Source: an uncultured Eubacteriales bacterium
GTDB lineage: Bacteria > Bacillota > Clostridia > Peptostreptococcales > Anaerovoracaceae
NCBI GenBank assembly: GCA_900315485.1
Contig: OMZI01000012.1
Span: 1-64,000, forward strand
Direction of reading: 5' to 3'
Length of the DNA: 64,000 nucleotides
Part shown: piece after piece, positions 26,565 through 34,605 of the stretch
Layout: each line of letters starts with the position of its first letter
How positions within the stretch are numbered: the first letter of the stretch is position 1
Notes under the pieces: model-generated
The model's input: the letters and a program-made list of their open reading frames with translations, nothing else
Databases searched by the model: none
What the model was told of the DNA's origin: nothing
Made by a program: the position numbers and the translations under genes

Positions 26565-26640
26565 TGGTGCCCAGACTCGGAATTGAACCAAGGACACGGA
26601 GATTTTCAGTCTCCTGCTCTACCAACTGAGCTATCTGGGC
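26565..26640 (-). tRNA. tRNA-Phe (GAA)
   Basis: Complete 76-nt cloverleaf with encoded CCA. The anticodon loop reads CTGAAAA and the acceptor GCCCAGA pairs with TCTGGGC. It is the last tRNA of the array. Confidence 0.96.
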
Positions 26641-26648
26641 ATATTGTC

Positions 26649-26724
26649 TGGTGGGCCATCTTGGGGTCGAACCAAGGACCGACCGGTTATGAGCCGGTTG
26701 CTCTAACCTCTGAGCTAATGGCCC
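26649..26724 (-). tRNA. tRNA-Met (CAT), elongator type
   Basis: Complete 76-nt cloverleaf with encoded CCA, acceptor GGGCCAT/ATGGCCC and anticodon CAT. It lacks initiator features. A CAT anticodon modified to read AUA (Ile2) cannot be excluded from sequence alone. Confidence 0.85.
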
Positions 26725-26741
26725 ACGAGAGTCTGAGAAAT

Positions 26742-26818
26742 TGGTCGGGGTGGCAGGATTTGAACCCGCGGCCCACTGGTCCCAAACCAGTTGCGCTACC
26801 AAACTGCGCTACACCCCG
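26742..26818 (-). tRNA. tRNA-Pro (TGG), copy 1
   Basis: Complete 77-nt cloverleaf with encoded CCA, acceptor CGGGGTG. It is identical to the copy at 26834-26910, a tandem duplication with unlike spacers. Confidence 0.96.
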
Positions 26819-26833
26819 ATTAAATATTCTCAA

Positions 26834-26910
26834 TGGTCGGGGTGGCAGGATTTGAACCCGCGGCCCACTGGTCCCAAACCAGTTGCGCTACCAAACTGCG
26901 CTACACCCCG
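26834..26910 (-). tRNA. tRNA-Pro (TGG), copy 2
   Basis: Identical over its full 77 nt to the neighbouring copy; anticodon TGG, encoded CCA. Confidence 0.96.
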
Positions 26911-26934
26911 AAAGTGATAACATATTCAATGAAT

Positions 26935-27010
26935 TGGCAGGGGCAGTAGGACTTGAACCCACGGCACGCGGTTTTGGAGACCGCTGCTCTACCAACTGAG
27001 CTATACCCCT
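26935..27010 (-). tRNA. tRNA-Trp (CCA)
   Basis: Complete 76-nt cloverleaf, acceptor AGGGGTA, anticodon loop CTCCAAA, discriminator G, encoded CCA. Confidence 0.96.
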
Positions 27011-27014
27011 ATAA

Positions 27015-27108
<94 letters not shown>

Positions 27109-27139
27109 ATAGCTGCAAAAACGTTCACCAGTATGATCT

Positions 27140-27228
<89 letters not shown>

Positions 27229-27254
27229 ACAAACATAGCCGGGATAAGGTGAAT

Positions 27255-27330
27255 TGGTGACCCATCGGAGACTCGAACTCCGGACACCTTGATTAAAAGT
27301 CAAGTGCTCTACCGCCTGAGCTAATGGGTC
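27255..27330 (-). tRNA. tRNA-Lys (TTT)
   Basis: Complete 76-nt cloverleaf, acceptor GACCCAT/ATGGGTC, anticodon loop CTTTTAA, encoded CCA. Confidence 0.96.
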
Positions 27331-27335
27331 ACAAC

Positions 27336-27410
27336 TGGCTGGGGTAGCAGGACTCGAACCTACGAATGACAGAGTCAAAGTCTGTTGCCTTACCGCTTGG
27401 CTATACCCCA
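27336..27410 (-). tRNA. tRNA-Gln (TTG)
   Basis: Complete 75-nt cloverleaf, acceptor TGGGGTA, anticodon loop CTTTGAC, encoded CCA. Confidence 0.96.
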
Positions 27411-27446
27411 TTAACAGGATAGTCGTCAAACCGTAGTAAAAAAAAT

Positions 27447-27523
27447 TGGTGAGCCCACAGGGATTCGAACCCCGGACACACGGCTTAGAAGGCCGTTGCT
27501 CTATCCAACTGAGCTATGGACCC
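27447..27523 (-). tRNA. tRNA-Arg (TCT)
   Basis: Complete 77-nt cloverleaf, anticodon TCT. The acceptor GGGTCCA/TGGGCTC contains two G-T wobble pairs. CCA is encoded. Confidence 0.95.
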
Positions 27524-27552
27524 ACGATGCCCAACTATGTGTTTTAAAAAAA

Positions 27553-27626
27553 TGGAGCGGATGATGAGAATCGAACTCACGCTATCAGCTTGGAAGGCTG
27601 AAGTTCTACCATTGAACTACATCCGC
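27553..27626 (-). tRNA. tRNA-Gly (TCC)
   Basis: Complete 74-nt cloverleaf, acceptor GCGGATG, anticodon TCC, encoded CCA. Confidence 0.96.
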
Positions 27627-27631
27627 AAAAG

Positions 27632-27706
27632 TGGAGCGGAAGACGAGATTCGAACTCGCGACCCTCGCCTTGGCAAGGCGATGCTCTACCCCTGAGCCAC
27701 TTCCGC
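27632..27706 (-). tRNA. tRNA-Gly (GCC)
   Basis: Complete 75-nt cloverleaf, acceptor GCGGAAG, anticodon GCC, encoded CCA. It follows the broken tRNA-Tyr by only a few bases. Confidence 0.96.
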
Positions 27707-27708
27707 AC

Positions 27709-27768
27709 ATCGAAAGCTGAGCTAACGGATTTACAGTCCGCCCCCTTTGGCCACTCGGGAATCCCTCG
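27709..27768 (-). pseudogene. Truncated tRNA-Tyr (GTA), T arm and 3' acceptor missing
   Basis: The 5' acceptor strand, D arm (CCCGAGTGGCCAAAGGG), anticodon arm (GGACTGTAAATCC) and variable arm (TTAGCTCAGCTTTCGA) of a tRNA-Tyr are present. The sequence then passes directly into the leader of tRNA-Gly (GCC). No T loop (TTCGAATCC), 3' acceptor strand or CCA follows. The first acceptor base is C where G is usual. It cannot form a working tRNA as read. Confidence 0.85.
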
Positions 27769-27837
27769 AAATTTGTGTATATAGTCATCCGGCAGTTGGG
27801 TCACCGGAAAACTGGCAATTACTATTATGTGATTTTC

Positions 27838-27882
27838 ATCCGGAAGATGCAAGTACTTTTTAATAAACTTGCATCTCCGGAT
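27838..27882. repeat. Long hairpin inside the tRNA array
   Basis: A 16-bp stem with one bulged A joins 27838-27854 to 27867-27882 around an AT-rich 12-base loop. It lies in a 117-base gap between tRNA-Thr and the broken tRNA-Tyr, where other spacers are mostly 5 to 40 bases. No T run follows on the transcribed strand. Confidence 0.6.
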
Positions 27883-27885
27883 TCT

Positions 27886-27960
27886 TGGAGCTGATGGAGG
27901 GAATCGAACCCCCAACCTGCTGATTACAAATCAGCTGCTCTACCGTTGAGCCACATCAGC
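27886..27960 (-). tRNA. tRNA-Thr (TGT)
   Basis: Complete 75-nt cloverleaf, acceptor GCTGATG/CATCAGC, anticodon TGT, encoded CCA. Confidence 0.96.
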
Positions 27961-27964
27961 AAAA

Positions 27965-28041
27965 TGGCGACCGGGAACGGGCTCGAACCGTCGACCTCCA
28001 GCGTGACAGGCTGGCATTCTAACCAGCTGAACTACCCGGCC
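27965..28041 (-). tRNA. tRNA-Asp (GTC)
   Basis: Complete 77-nt cloverleaf, acceptor GGCCGGG, anticodon GTC, encoded CCA. Confidence 0.96.
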
Positions 28042-28046
28042 ACTTG

Positions 28047-28122
28047 TGGTGGACGCAATAGGGCTCGAACCTATGACCCCCTGCTTGTAAGGCAGGTGCT
28101 CTCCCAGCTGAGCTATGCGTCC
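28047..28122 (-). tRNA. tRNA-Val (TAC)
   Basis: Complete 76-nt cloverleaf, acceptor GGACGCA, anticodon TAC, encoded CCA. It is the first tRNA transcribed. Confidence 0.96.
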
Positions 28123-28151
28123 GCGTCCGTCTCTTTTTTTGACGCCCTATT

Positions 28152-28180
28152 ATATTAGCACAGCACCTATAGCGTGTCAA
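28152..28180 (-). promoter_or_regulatory. Promoter of the tRNA array
   Basis: TTGACA (28175-28180), 17-base spacer, TAATAT (28152-28157) on the minus strand, 30 bases before tRNA-Val. It reads through all 16 tRNA units to the terminator at 26537. Confidence 0.85.
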
Positions 28181-28199
28181 TCATTAATTTGACAAATTT

Positions 28200-28853
28200 T
28201 CAAAGTCTGATCCTTATGAGATTCTTTTCCTCTGACAGGATCTTCGCCTGCCCGCTTGTCAGGTTGGTCATCATGCCGCGGACCTCCCCTTCGTCCTCTG
28301 CAAGACATCTTATACCTGCTCTGACTACATCTGAGTATTCAGGATCCACGATCTCGAACTTCCACTGTCCTGCTCCGGTTCCCATTCCTGAACCTGCCAT
28401 GTTCTGAAGCTTGCTGAGATATGAATAATCGAATTCATATCTAATTAGGGCGCTCTCCATGACATCACATACGCCTGCAGCCTCAATGCCCAGCTTCGCA
28501 GATGCTGTATACGCCCTTGCAAGGCCGCCTGTGCCGAGTTTTATGCCTCCGAAGTATCTTGTTACTACTACAGCAAGATTGGTGAGTCCTTCGCCGGCTA
28601 TCAGCTTCAGCATCGGAAGACCCGAGGTGCCGCTTGGCTCGCCGTCATCGCTCGCCCACTGTACCTCCTGTTTTGCCCCTACGATGATCGCAGGCACATT
28701 GTGAGTCGCATCCCTGTACTCTTCCTTGACAGATGCGACATATTCTTTTGCCTCATCCAAAGAAGCCACAGGCATCGCATGCGCGATGAACCTGGACTTC
28801 TCCACTATGTATTCAGCTTCACCGTATTGGTATATCGATTTATATAAAGTCAT
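28200..28853 (-). CDS. yigZ: YigZ/IMPACT family protein
   Basis: The 217-aa protein has the UPF0029/IMPACT N-terminal domain (VEKSRFIAHA, ATHNVPAIIVG, SDDGEPSGTSGLPML and TRYFGGIKLGTGGLARAY) and a C-terminal DUF1949-type domain. Its cellular role is uncertain; structural links to elongation factor domains suggest a ribosome-related function. It lies 45 bases after hslU and probably shares that transcript. Confidence 0.93.
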   Translation of the reverse strand: MTLYKSIYQYGEAEYIVEKSRFIAHAMPVASLDEAKEYVASVKEEYRDATHNVPAIIVGAKQEVQWASDDGEPSGTSGLPMLKLIAGEGLTNLAVVVTRYFGGIKLGTGGLARAYTASAKLGIEAAGVCDVMESALIRYEFDYSYLSKLQNMAGSGMGTGAGQWKFEIVDPEYSDVVRAGIRCLAEDEGEVRGMMTNLTSGQAKILSEEKNLIRIRL

Positions 28854-28898
28854 TAAAGCTCTTCGAGAATTATCACCTGAAGATTATATACATAATGC

Positions 28899-30329
28899 TT
28901 ACAGGATATACTTATCTACGTCTACTTCCTTGACCTTCTCATGCAGCTTCTCCTGCACCATCTCTCTGTCTACCACAACATCTGTGATCGAAGGGTCAGG
29001 CAGGCTGTAGCTGATATCCTCGAGCAGGATCTCAAGGATTGTATGGAGTCTTCTGGCTCCGATGTTCTCTGTCTCCTCGTTCATGAGATAAGCCAGGCTT
29101 GCGATCTCATCGATGCCGTCTTCAGTGAACTCAAGATGGACTCCTTCTGTCTCCAGAAGTGCCTTCTGCTGCTTGGTTACAGCGTTCTCAGGAACTGTGA
29201 GGATCTTCTTGAAGTCTTCCTTGTCGAGATTCTTCAGCTCAACGTTAATAGGGAATCTTCCCTGAAGCTCAGGAATGAGGTCTGAAGGCTTGGAAACATG
29301 GAAAGCACCTGCTCCTATGAAGAGCATGTGATCGGTCTTCACAGGGCCGTATTTCGTGTTTACAACGCTTCCTTCGACTATCGGAAGGATATCCCTCTGA
29401 ACGCCCTCTCTGGATACGTCAGCGCCAGATCTCATCGAATTGCCGCTTGCGATCTTATCGATCTCATCTATGAAGATGATCCCGTTCTGTTCAGCGTTCT
29501 GGAGAGCCTCGTCAGTCACCTGATCCATATCGATCAGCTTCTGCGCTTCCTGCTCTTTGAGGATCCTTCTTGCATCCCTGACTTTGCATTTCTTGCGCTT
29601 TGTCTTCTTAGGCATCATGCTGTCGAAGATATTGCCGATAGCGATCATGCCTTCGTTCTGCATGTCGAGCTGGTTGGTCTTAGGAACATCATCGACTTCG
29701 ATCTCGATGAGCTGTTCTTCAAGAGCGCCGCTCTTAAGCTGCTCTCTCACCTGCTCCCTTGCCATCTGTATATCAGAGTACTCCTGGCTCTGCTCGTACT
29801 GAGCCTTCTGCTTCTCTTCGTACTCCTGCTTCTGAGTCTTGTAACCGAGGTTGCCGAAGATATTGCCGAGCTGCACTCCGCTGCCCTGCTTCTCCTCAGG
29901 TCCGCCCGGGATGATAGCCTTGACGATGATGTCCTCAGCTATCTTCTCAGCTATCTCAGAGTTCTCATCCATCCTCTTCTGCTTGCTGAGTCTCATGCTG
30001 GCCTCAACAAGGTCTCTGATCATGGAGTCTACATCACGGCCGACATATCCGACCTCTGTGAACTTTGTAGCCTCGACCTTGACAAAAGGAGCATCCATGA
30101 GCTTGGCAAGTCTCCTTGCGATCTCAGTCTTTCCTACACCGGTAGGTCCCATCATAAGGATGTTCTTAGGAAAGATCTCTTCTCTCATCTCTTCAGACAG
30201 GAGGCTCCTTCTGTAGCGGTTCCTGAGAGCGATCGCTACGTACTTCTTGGCCTCGTCCTGGCCGATGATGTATTTATCAAGCTCCGCAACTATCTGCTTA
30301 GGAGTCATGTTCTTGATATTGTCTGCCAT
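28899..30329 (-). CDS. hslU: HslU, ATPase of the HslUV protease
   Basis: The 476-aa AAA+ unfoldase has Walker [10 protein letters not shown], the pore motif GYVGRD, an intermediate I domain rich in Glu and Gln (about 140-240), Walker [11 protein letters not shown] and the C-terminal sensor region [10 protein letters not shown]. It feeds substrates to HslV. Its ATG overlaps the hslV stop as TAATG, so the two are translated together. Order and length are standard for Firmicutes. Confidence 0.97.
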   Translation of the reverse strand: MADNIKNMTPKQIVAELDKYIIGQDEAKKYVAIALRNRYRRSLLSEEMREEIFPKNILMMGPTGVGKTEIARRLAKLMDAPFVKVEATKFTEVGYVGRDVDSMIRDLVEASMRLSKQKRMDENSEIAEKIAEDIIVKAIIPGGPEEKQGSGVQLGNIFGNLGYKTQKQEYEEKQKAQYEQSQEYSDIQMAREQVREQLKSGALEEQLIEIEVDDVPKTNQLDMQNEGMIAIGNIFDSMMPKKTKRKKCKVRDARRILKEQEAQKLIDMDQVTDEALQNAEQNGIIFIDEIDKIASGNSMRSGADVSREGVQRDILPIVEGSVVNTKYGPVKTDHMLFIGAGAFHVSKPSDLIPELQGRFPINVELKNLDKEDFKKILTVPENAVTKQQKALLETEGVHLEFTEDGIDEIASLAYLMNEETENIGARRLHTILEILLEDISYSLPDPSITDVVVDREMVQEKLHEKVKEVDVDKYIL

Positions 30330-30880
30330 TATTCTGCCTCCCCGAGCTTCTCAACTGTGATATTGTCGTTGGTGAAAACGCAGATGCTCGATGCGATCTC
30401 AAGTGACTTTCTTACGATAGTCTCTGCATCGAGATCTGTATTGTCGTACAGAGCGACAGCTGCCGAATATGCGTAGTTCCCGCCTGATCCGATGGCTACT
30501 ACATCCTTGTCCGGTGCAATGACTTCACCATTTCCGGAGATGACAAGGAGATCCTCGGCATCAGCAACTATCATGAGGGCTTCAAGGTTTCTCATGGCCT
30601 TGTCGGTCCTCCAGTACTGAGCGAGATCAACAGCAGCCCTCTTGAGGTTGCCTGCGTGCTCTCCGAGCTTGTTCTCGAACTTCTCTGTCAGGTTGAATGC
30701 ATCAGCAACCGAGCCGGCAAAACCTGTCAGCACTTTGTCCTTATAGATCTTCTTGACCTTCTTGGCGCCGTTCTTCATTATCGTCGACTGGCCCATAGTT
30801 ACCTGCCCGTCGCCGCCGATCGCAATGTCTCCATCCGGTCTTCTGACGCAGCAGATCGTTGTTGCATGGAATTCTATCAT
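30329..30880 (-). CDS. hslV: HslV, threonine peptidase of the HslUV protease
   Basis: The 183-aa N-terminal nucleophile hydrolase has [20 protein letters not shown], and Thr7 is the likely catalytic residue after removal of a six-residue propeptide. [11 protein letters not shown] and the segment [14 protein letters not shown] are typical. Twelve subunits form the chamber capped by HslU. AAAGGA lies eight bases before the ATG. It follows topA, as in many Firmicutes. Confidence 0.96.
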   Translation of the reverse strand: MIEFHATTICCVRRPDGDIAIGGDGQVTMGQSTIMKNGAKKVKKIYKDKVLTGFAGSVADAFNLTEKFENKLGEHAGNLKRAAVDLAQYWRTDKAMRNLEALMIVADAEDLLVISGNGEVIAPDKDVVAIGSGGNYAYSAAVALYDNTDLDAETIVRKSLEIASSICVFTNDNITVEKLGEAE

Positions 30881-30902
30881 TTCTTATCCTTTCATGATGC
30901 GA

Positions 30903-30933
30903 TGTGTCATTAGGGACGGTCCTTTTTGACACA
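30903..30933. repeat. 31-bp palindromic repeat, copy 1
   Basis: TGTGTCA and TGACACA bound a 31-bp unit with a GGGAC/GGTCC core. It lies between topA and hslV. A second unit at 37599-37629 matches it at 26 of 31 positions when read on the other strand. This is typical of small REP-type elements in Firmicutes. Confidence 0.65.
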
Positions 30934-30949
30934 TTTTCAGATAGTTTAT

Positions 30950-33076
30950 CTATTTTTCTCTGTACTTGCATTCAGGGTTGGAGCACTTTATGCTCGCATT
31001 TCTGCCCTTGCTCTCAACCAGCATGGATCCGCAGTCAGGGCACATCCTGCCTACAGGCTTGTCCCAGTAGGACACGTCACATTCAGGATAACCGCTGCAG
31101 CCATAGAATACTTTGCCTGACTTTCTGCCTCTCTTCTCCACGATCTCCTTGCCGCACTTAGGGCACATGATACCCGTGGACTTGATTATAGGCTTGGTGT
31201 TCTTACACTCAGGATATCCCGTGCATGCGAGGAAGTTTCCGAATCTGCCTTCCTTGATAGCCATAGGGCGTCCGCAGAGTTCGCATACCTCATCAGAGAG
31301 GACGACTTCCTTCTCTATTCTCTCGACTTCCTCATCAGCTCTCTTCAGCTCTTCACTGAAACCCTTATAGAAGTCTGCTATGATGCTCTTCCAGTCTGCA
31401 TCTCCCAGCTCTATGCTGTCGAGCTTGTCCTCCATCTCACCGGTGAACTGTACGTCAACTATATCCGAGAAGTAATCCTGAAGGATACCGATGACATCGA
31501 ATCCGAGCTTGGTAGGCTGCAGGCTCTTCTTGACTCTCTTGACGTATCTCCTTGTTATAAGCACGGAAATAATGGAGGCATAGGTACTCGGCCTGCCGAT
31601 ATTCTTATCTTCCATCTCCTTGACAAGACTTGCCTCAGTGTATCTTGCAGGCGGCTGAGTGAACTTCTGCTCTGTAATGAGCTTCTTAAGATCGAGAACA
31701 TCACCCTCACTGATCTCAGGTACCGTAACTTCACTGTCTCCGGCCTGGCTCTTGTATACTTTGCGCCAGCCGTCGAATGTCATCCTTGATCCGTTGGCCC
31801 TGAACTCATATCTGCCGTTCTCTATATCAACAGAAACAGTATCGAATTTTGCCGCTGCCATCTGTGAGGCAACGAATCTCCTCCAGATAAGGTCATACAG
31901 CTTGTACTGTTCAGCAGTCAGTGAATCCTTGATCATATCAGGTTCAAGGCTTATATCCGAAGGTCTGATCGCCTCGTGTGCATCCTGCATTGCCTTGTTC
32001 CTGTTGGCATAGTGGTTATTGGCTGTATACTCTTCTCCGTATTTCTCACGGATGAAGCCCTTTGCCATTCCTCTCGCCTGGTCGGAAACTCTGACTGAGT
32101 CTGTTCTGATGTATGTGATGAGACCTCTTGCTCCGATACCCTTGAGAGTCACGCCCTCATAGAGCTGCTGAGCTATCTGCATGGTCCTTGCTGTCTGGAA
32201 TCCGAGCCTTATCGAAGCTTCCTGCTGCAGGCTTGAAGTAGTGAAAGGTGCATATGGCTTAGTCTGCCTCTTGCCTTCCTTGATCGTCTTTACGATATAT
32301 CTGCCGCCTTCAAGCTCAGCCTTTATCTTTTCAGTCTGCTCTGCCGATGTGACCTTGGCCTTCTTTCCGCTGATCTTACTCAGCTCCGCTATGAACTTTT
32401 TACCAAAATCAGCTGCAATATACCAGTACTCCTCCGGTATGAATGCATTGATCTCGTTCTCTCTGTCACAGATGAGCTTGAGAGCAGCTGACTGCACTCT
32501 TCCTCCGGAAAGGCCTCTGGATACCTTCTTCCACAGGAGTGGGCTTATCTGATAGCCTACGAGTCTGTCGAGAACTCTCCTCGCCTGCTGTGCATCAACA
32601 AGAGCGCGATCTATAGGCTTAGGATCCTTGATCGCCTCCTGTACCGTCTGCTTGTTGATCTCATTGAACATTACTCTGCAGTCTGCATTCTCATCGAGTC
32701 CGAGAAGATATGCAAGATGCCAGGATATCGCCTCTCCTTCACGGTCAGGGTCGGTAGCGAGAAGGACGTTCTTAGCGGACTGTGCTTCCTTCTTGAGATC
32801 CTTGATCGTCTGTGCTTTGCCTCTTATGTTTATATACTCAGGTTCAAAATTGTTATCCACATCAACGCCGAGCCTGCTCTTAGGCAGATCCCTAACGTGT
32901 CCGACGGAAGCCATTACCTTGTACTTTGACCCGAGATATTTACTTATTATCTTGGCCTTCGAAGGAGACTCAACAACAAGAAGAGTCTTGTCAGGAGCTT
33001 TCTTCTTAGCAGTCTTTCTGGTCGTCTTCTTTGCGGCCGTTTTCTTTGCAGTTGTCTTAGTAGCTGCTGTTGCCAT
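30950..33076 (-). CDS. topA: DNA topoisomerase I
   Basis: The 708-aa type IA enzyme relaxes negative supercoils. After an unusual Lys/Thr/Ala-rich N-terminal extension of about 27 residues come the Toprim domain (LLVVESPSKAKIISKYLG, DPDREGEAISWHLA), the active-site region GLITYIRTDSVR with its tyrosine, and three C-terminal C4 zinc fingers (CELCGRPM, CPKCGKEI, CPDCGSML). The last finger closes the protein. The basic leader could bind DNA. Confidence 0.97.
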   Translation of the reverse strand: MATAATKTTAKKTAAKKTTRKTAKKKAPDKTLLVVESPSKAKIISKYLGSKYKVMASVGHVRDLPKSRLGVDVDNNFEPEYINIRGKAQTIKDLKKEAQSAKNVLLATDPDREGEAISWHLAYLLGLDENADCRVMFNEINKQTVQEAIKDPKPIDRALVDAQQARRVLDRLVGYQISPLLWKKVSRGLSGGRVQSAALKLICDRENEINAFIPEEYWYIAADFGKKFIAELSKISGKKAKVTSAEQTEKIKAELEGGRYIVKTIKEGKRQTKPYAPFTTSSLQQEASIRLGFQTARTMQIAQQLYEGVTLKGIGARGLITYIRTDSVRVSDQARGMAKGFIREKYGEEYTANNHYANRNKAMQDAHEAIRPSDISLEPDMIKDSLTAEQYKLYDLIWRRFVASQMAAAKFDTVSVDIENGRYEFRANGSRMTFDGWRKVYKSQAGDSEVTVPEISEGDVLDLKKLITEQKFTQPPARYTEASLVKEMEDKNIGRPSTYASIISVLITRRYVKRVKKSLQPTKLGFDVIGILQDYFSDIVDVQFTGEMEDKLDSIELGDADWKSIIADFYKGFSEELKRADEEVERIEKEVVLSDEVCELCGRPMAIKEGRFGNFLACTGYPECKNTKPIIKSTGIMCPKCGKEIVEKRGRKSGKVFYGCSGYPECDVSYWDKPVGRMCPDCGSMLVESKGRNASIKCSNPECKYREK

Positions 33077-33162
33077 AAATGTTTCTTCCTTATATATATG
33101 TAAAATGTCTTTCGGGAAAATACTTTACTATCCTGTGTATCATTTTGCAAGAAAATTTTTCT

Positions 33163-34029
33163 TCACGCAATATATACTTTGCCTGCATACGTACTGAAGA
33201 TACCTTTGATTTCCATGACCGTGACCAGCGCATTCAGTGATCCGGCGCTCATGCCGGTATCCTCTGCAAGCCGGTCAAGAGGAGCACCGTTGTATCTCGC
33301 AGCAGCATCATACACACGTCTTTCATCCGCGCCAAGCTGCATGACAGGATCACTTGTTTTGCCCGGATCGATCCCGATGTGCCTTATGAGATCATCTATT
33401 ACCACGAGCGGAAAGGCTCCGTCTCTTATGAGAAGATTACACCCGATGCTGAACTGGCTGTTGATGTTGCCCGGCACTGCATATACAGGTCTGCCCTGCT
33501 CCATAGCATGCTGTGCTGTTATAAGAGAGCCGCTGTTGACATTGGCTTCAATTACTGCTGTGCATTTACTCAGCCCGCTTATGATCCGGTTCCGCCTCGG
33601 GTACTTGTACTTCTCTGCCGGCTCATCAGGCTCATATTCACTGAGAACAAGCCCGCCCTTCTCAAGTCCTCTCATCATCAGAGCATAGTTCCTCTTCGGA
33701 GCCATTCTGTTTATTCCGCTCGCCAGCACACCTATAACTCTGCCGCCTGCATCAAGAGCCCCTTCATGCGCGAATGCATCTATCCCGTATGCCAGTCCTG
33801 AGACAACCGGGATACCGCATTCGCCAAGTCTCCTGCCGACCATCTCCGCAACCGTTTTGCCGTATAGCGTGTATTTGCGTGATCCAACCACAGAGACTGA
33901 CATCTCTTGCAGAAGAGATATGTCGCCTGCACAGTACAACTGTTTGGGCGGATCCGGTATGTCTCTCAGTAAGTCCGGATACTCATGCGAGGTTATATCT
34001 ATTCTCTCGATATCTTTAATGGTACTCAT
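33163..34029 (-). CDS. dprA: DprA, DNA-processing protein
   Basis: The 288-aa protein has the Rossmann core VSVVGSRKYTLYGKTVAEMV, GIDAFAHEGAL and GSLITAQHAMEQGRPVYAVPG, and a C-terminal winged-helix segment. DprA loads RecA onto incoming single-stranded DNA during transformation. ATG 34029 is preferred over GTG 34038, because AGGTGG sits five bases upstream of it. Neighbouring comM and yraN fit a competence group, but no uptake genes are in the window. Confidence 0.93.
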   Translation of the reverse strand: MSTIKDIERIDITSHEYPDLLRDIPDPPKQLYCAGDISLLQEMSVSVVGSRKYTLYGKTVAEMVGRRLGECGIPVVSGLAYGIDAFAHEGALDAGGRVIGVLASGINRMAPKRNYALMMRGLEKGGLVLSEYEPDEPAEKYKYPRRNRIISGLSKCTAVIEANVNSGSLITAQHAMEQGRPVYAVPGNINSQFSIGCNLLIRDGAFPLVVIDDLIRHIGIDPGKTSDPVMQLGADERRVYDAAARYNGAPLDRLAEDTGMSAGSLNALVTVMEIKGIFSTYAGKVYIA

Positions 34030-34119
34030 CTTTTCCACCTATTGATTTATCAATGCGTTAATGATATATTACACATGCGAGCAGAAGGCTTCGAAATGCT
34101 CTTGCGAAAGTGAGAGAGG

Positions 34120-34590
34120 TTAAGCCTCTGGTCGCTTTTTTATTTCTACTCTATGTAAATGGAATCTGTTTTTAATTTCCGTTTTCTTAATATCAAATCC
34201 TACGATACATTCCGTTCCCAATACTTCAGTTTCCGTTTCGAGATAATCATATTTTGATGTTTTCCCTTCGTGATAATTATCTATATTAGAATCTCTCACA
34301 GTAGCTTTTCTAAGCAGATCAGGTATCTCAGTTACAGTTGCCAGTTTTGCAATTTTAAACCACCTGGGTAGGTACTCATAGTGTCTCTTATCCCCAAAGG
34401 TCTCTTTTATCCCTCTTTTCCCGACATCAACAGCCATTCCATTTTCTTTAATCAGGACCTCACCATAAAATTCCTCAGGTAGTGTGGCTAATACTCTTTT
34501 CTGGACATGAATGTAATCATTGATTCTTGTAATTCCAAAATACTCTAGAACCTCATGTTCCTGCTGAATGTAATCATCATTTGTCTTCAT
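34120..34590 (-). CDS. AT-rich orphan protein resembling phage polyvalent-protein accessory domains
   Basis: The 156-aa protein starts MKTNDDYIQQEHEVLEYFGI and ends with YDYLETETEVLGTECIVGFDIKKTE and FHLHRVEIKKRP. The order of a DIP-LL-KA-like helix (TEIPDLLRKATVRD), an internal His, a beta hairpin and a final FHLHRV strand recalls the LPD3/MuF-type C-terminal domains of phage polyvalent proteins. This is a by-eye resemblance, not an alignment. It is visibly more AT-rich than its neighbours and splits the usual comM-dprA order, so it may be an insertion. Function is unknown. Confidence 0.45.
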   Translation of the reverse strand: MKTNDDYIQQEHEVLEYFGITRINDYIHVQKRVLATLPEEFYGEVLIKENGMAVDVGKRGIKETFGDKRHYEYLPRWFKIAKLATVTEIPDLLRKATVRDSNIDNYHEGKTSKYDYLETETEVLGTECIVGFDIKKTEIKNRFHLHRVEIKKRPEA

Positions 34591-34605
34591 ATTTAATTCT
34601 CTGTA

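Noticed and set aside
26742-26910. Two identical 77-base units as a possible repeat array or CRISPR
   Set aside because: They are complete tRNA-Pro genes; there is no third unit and no spacer pattern.
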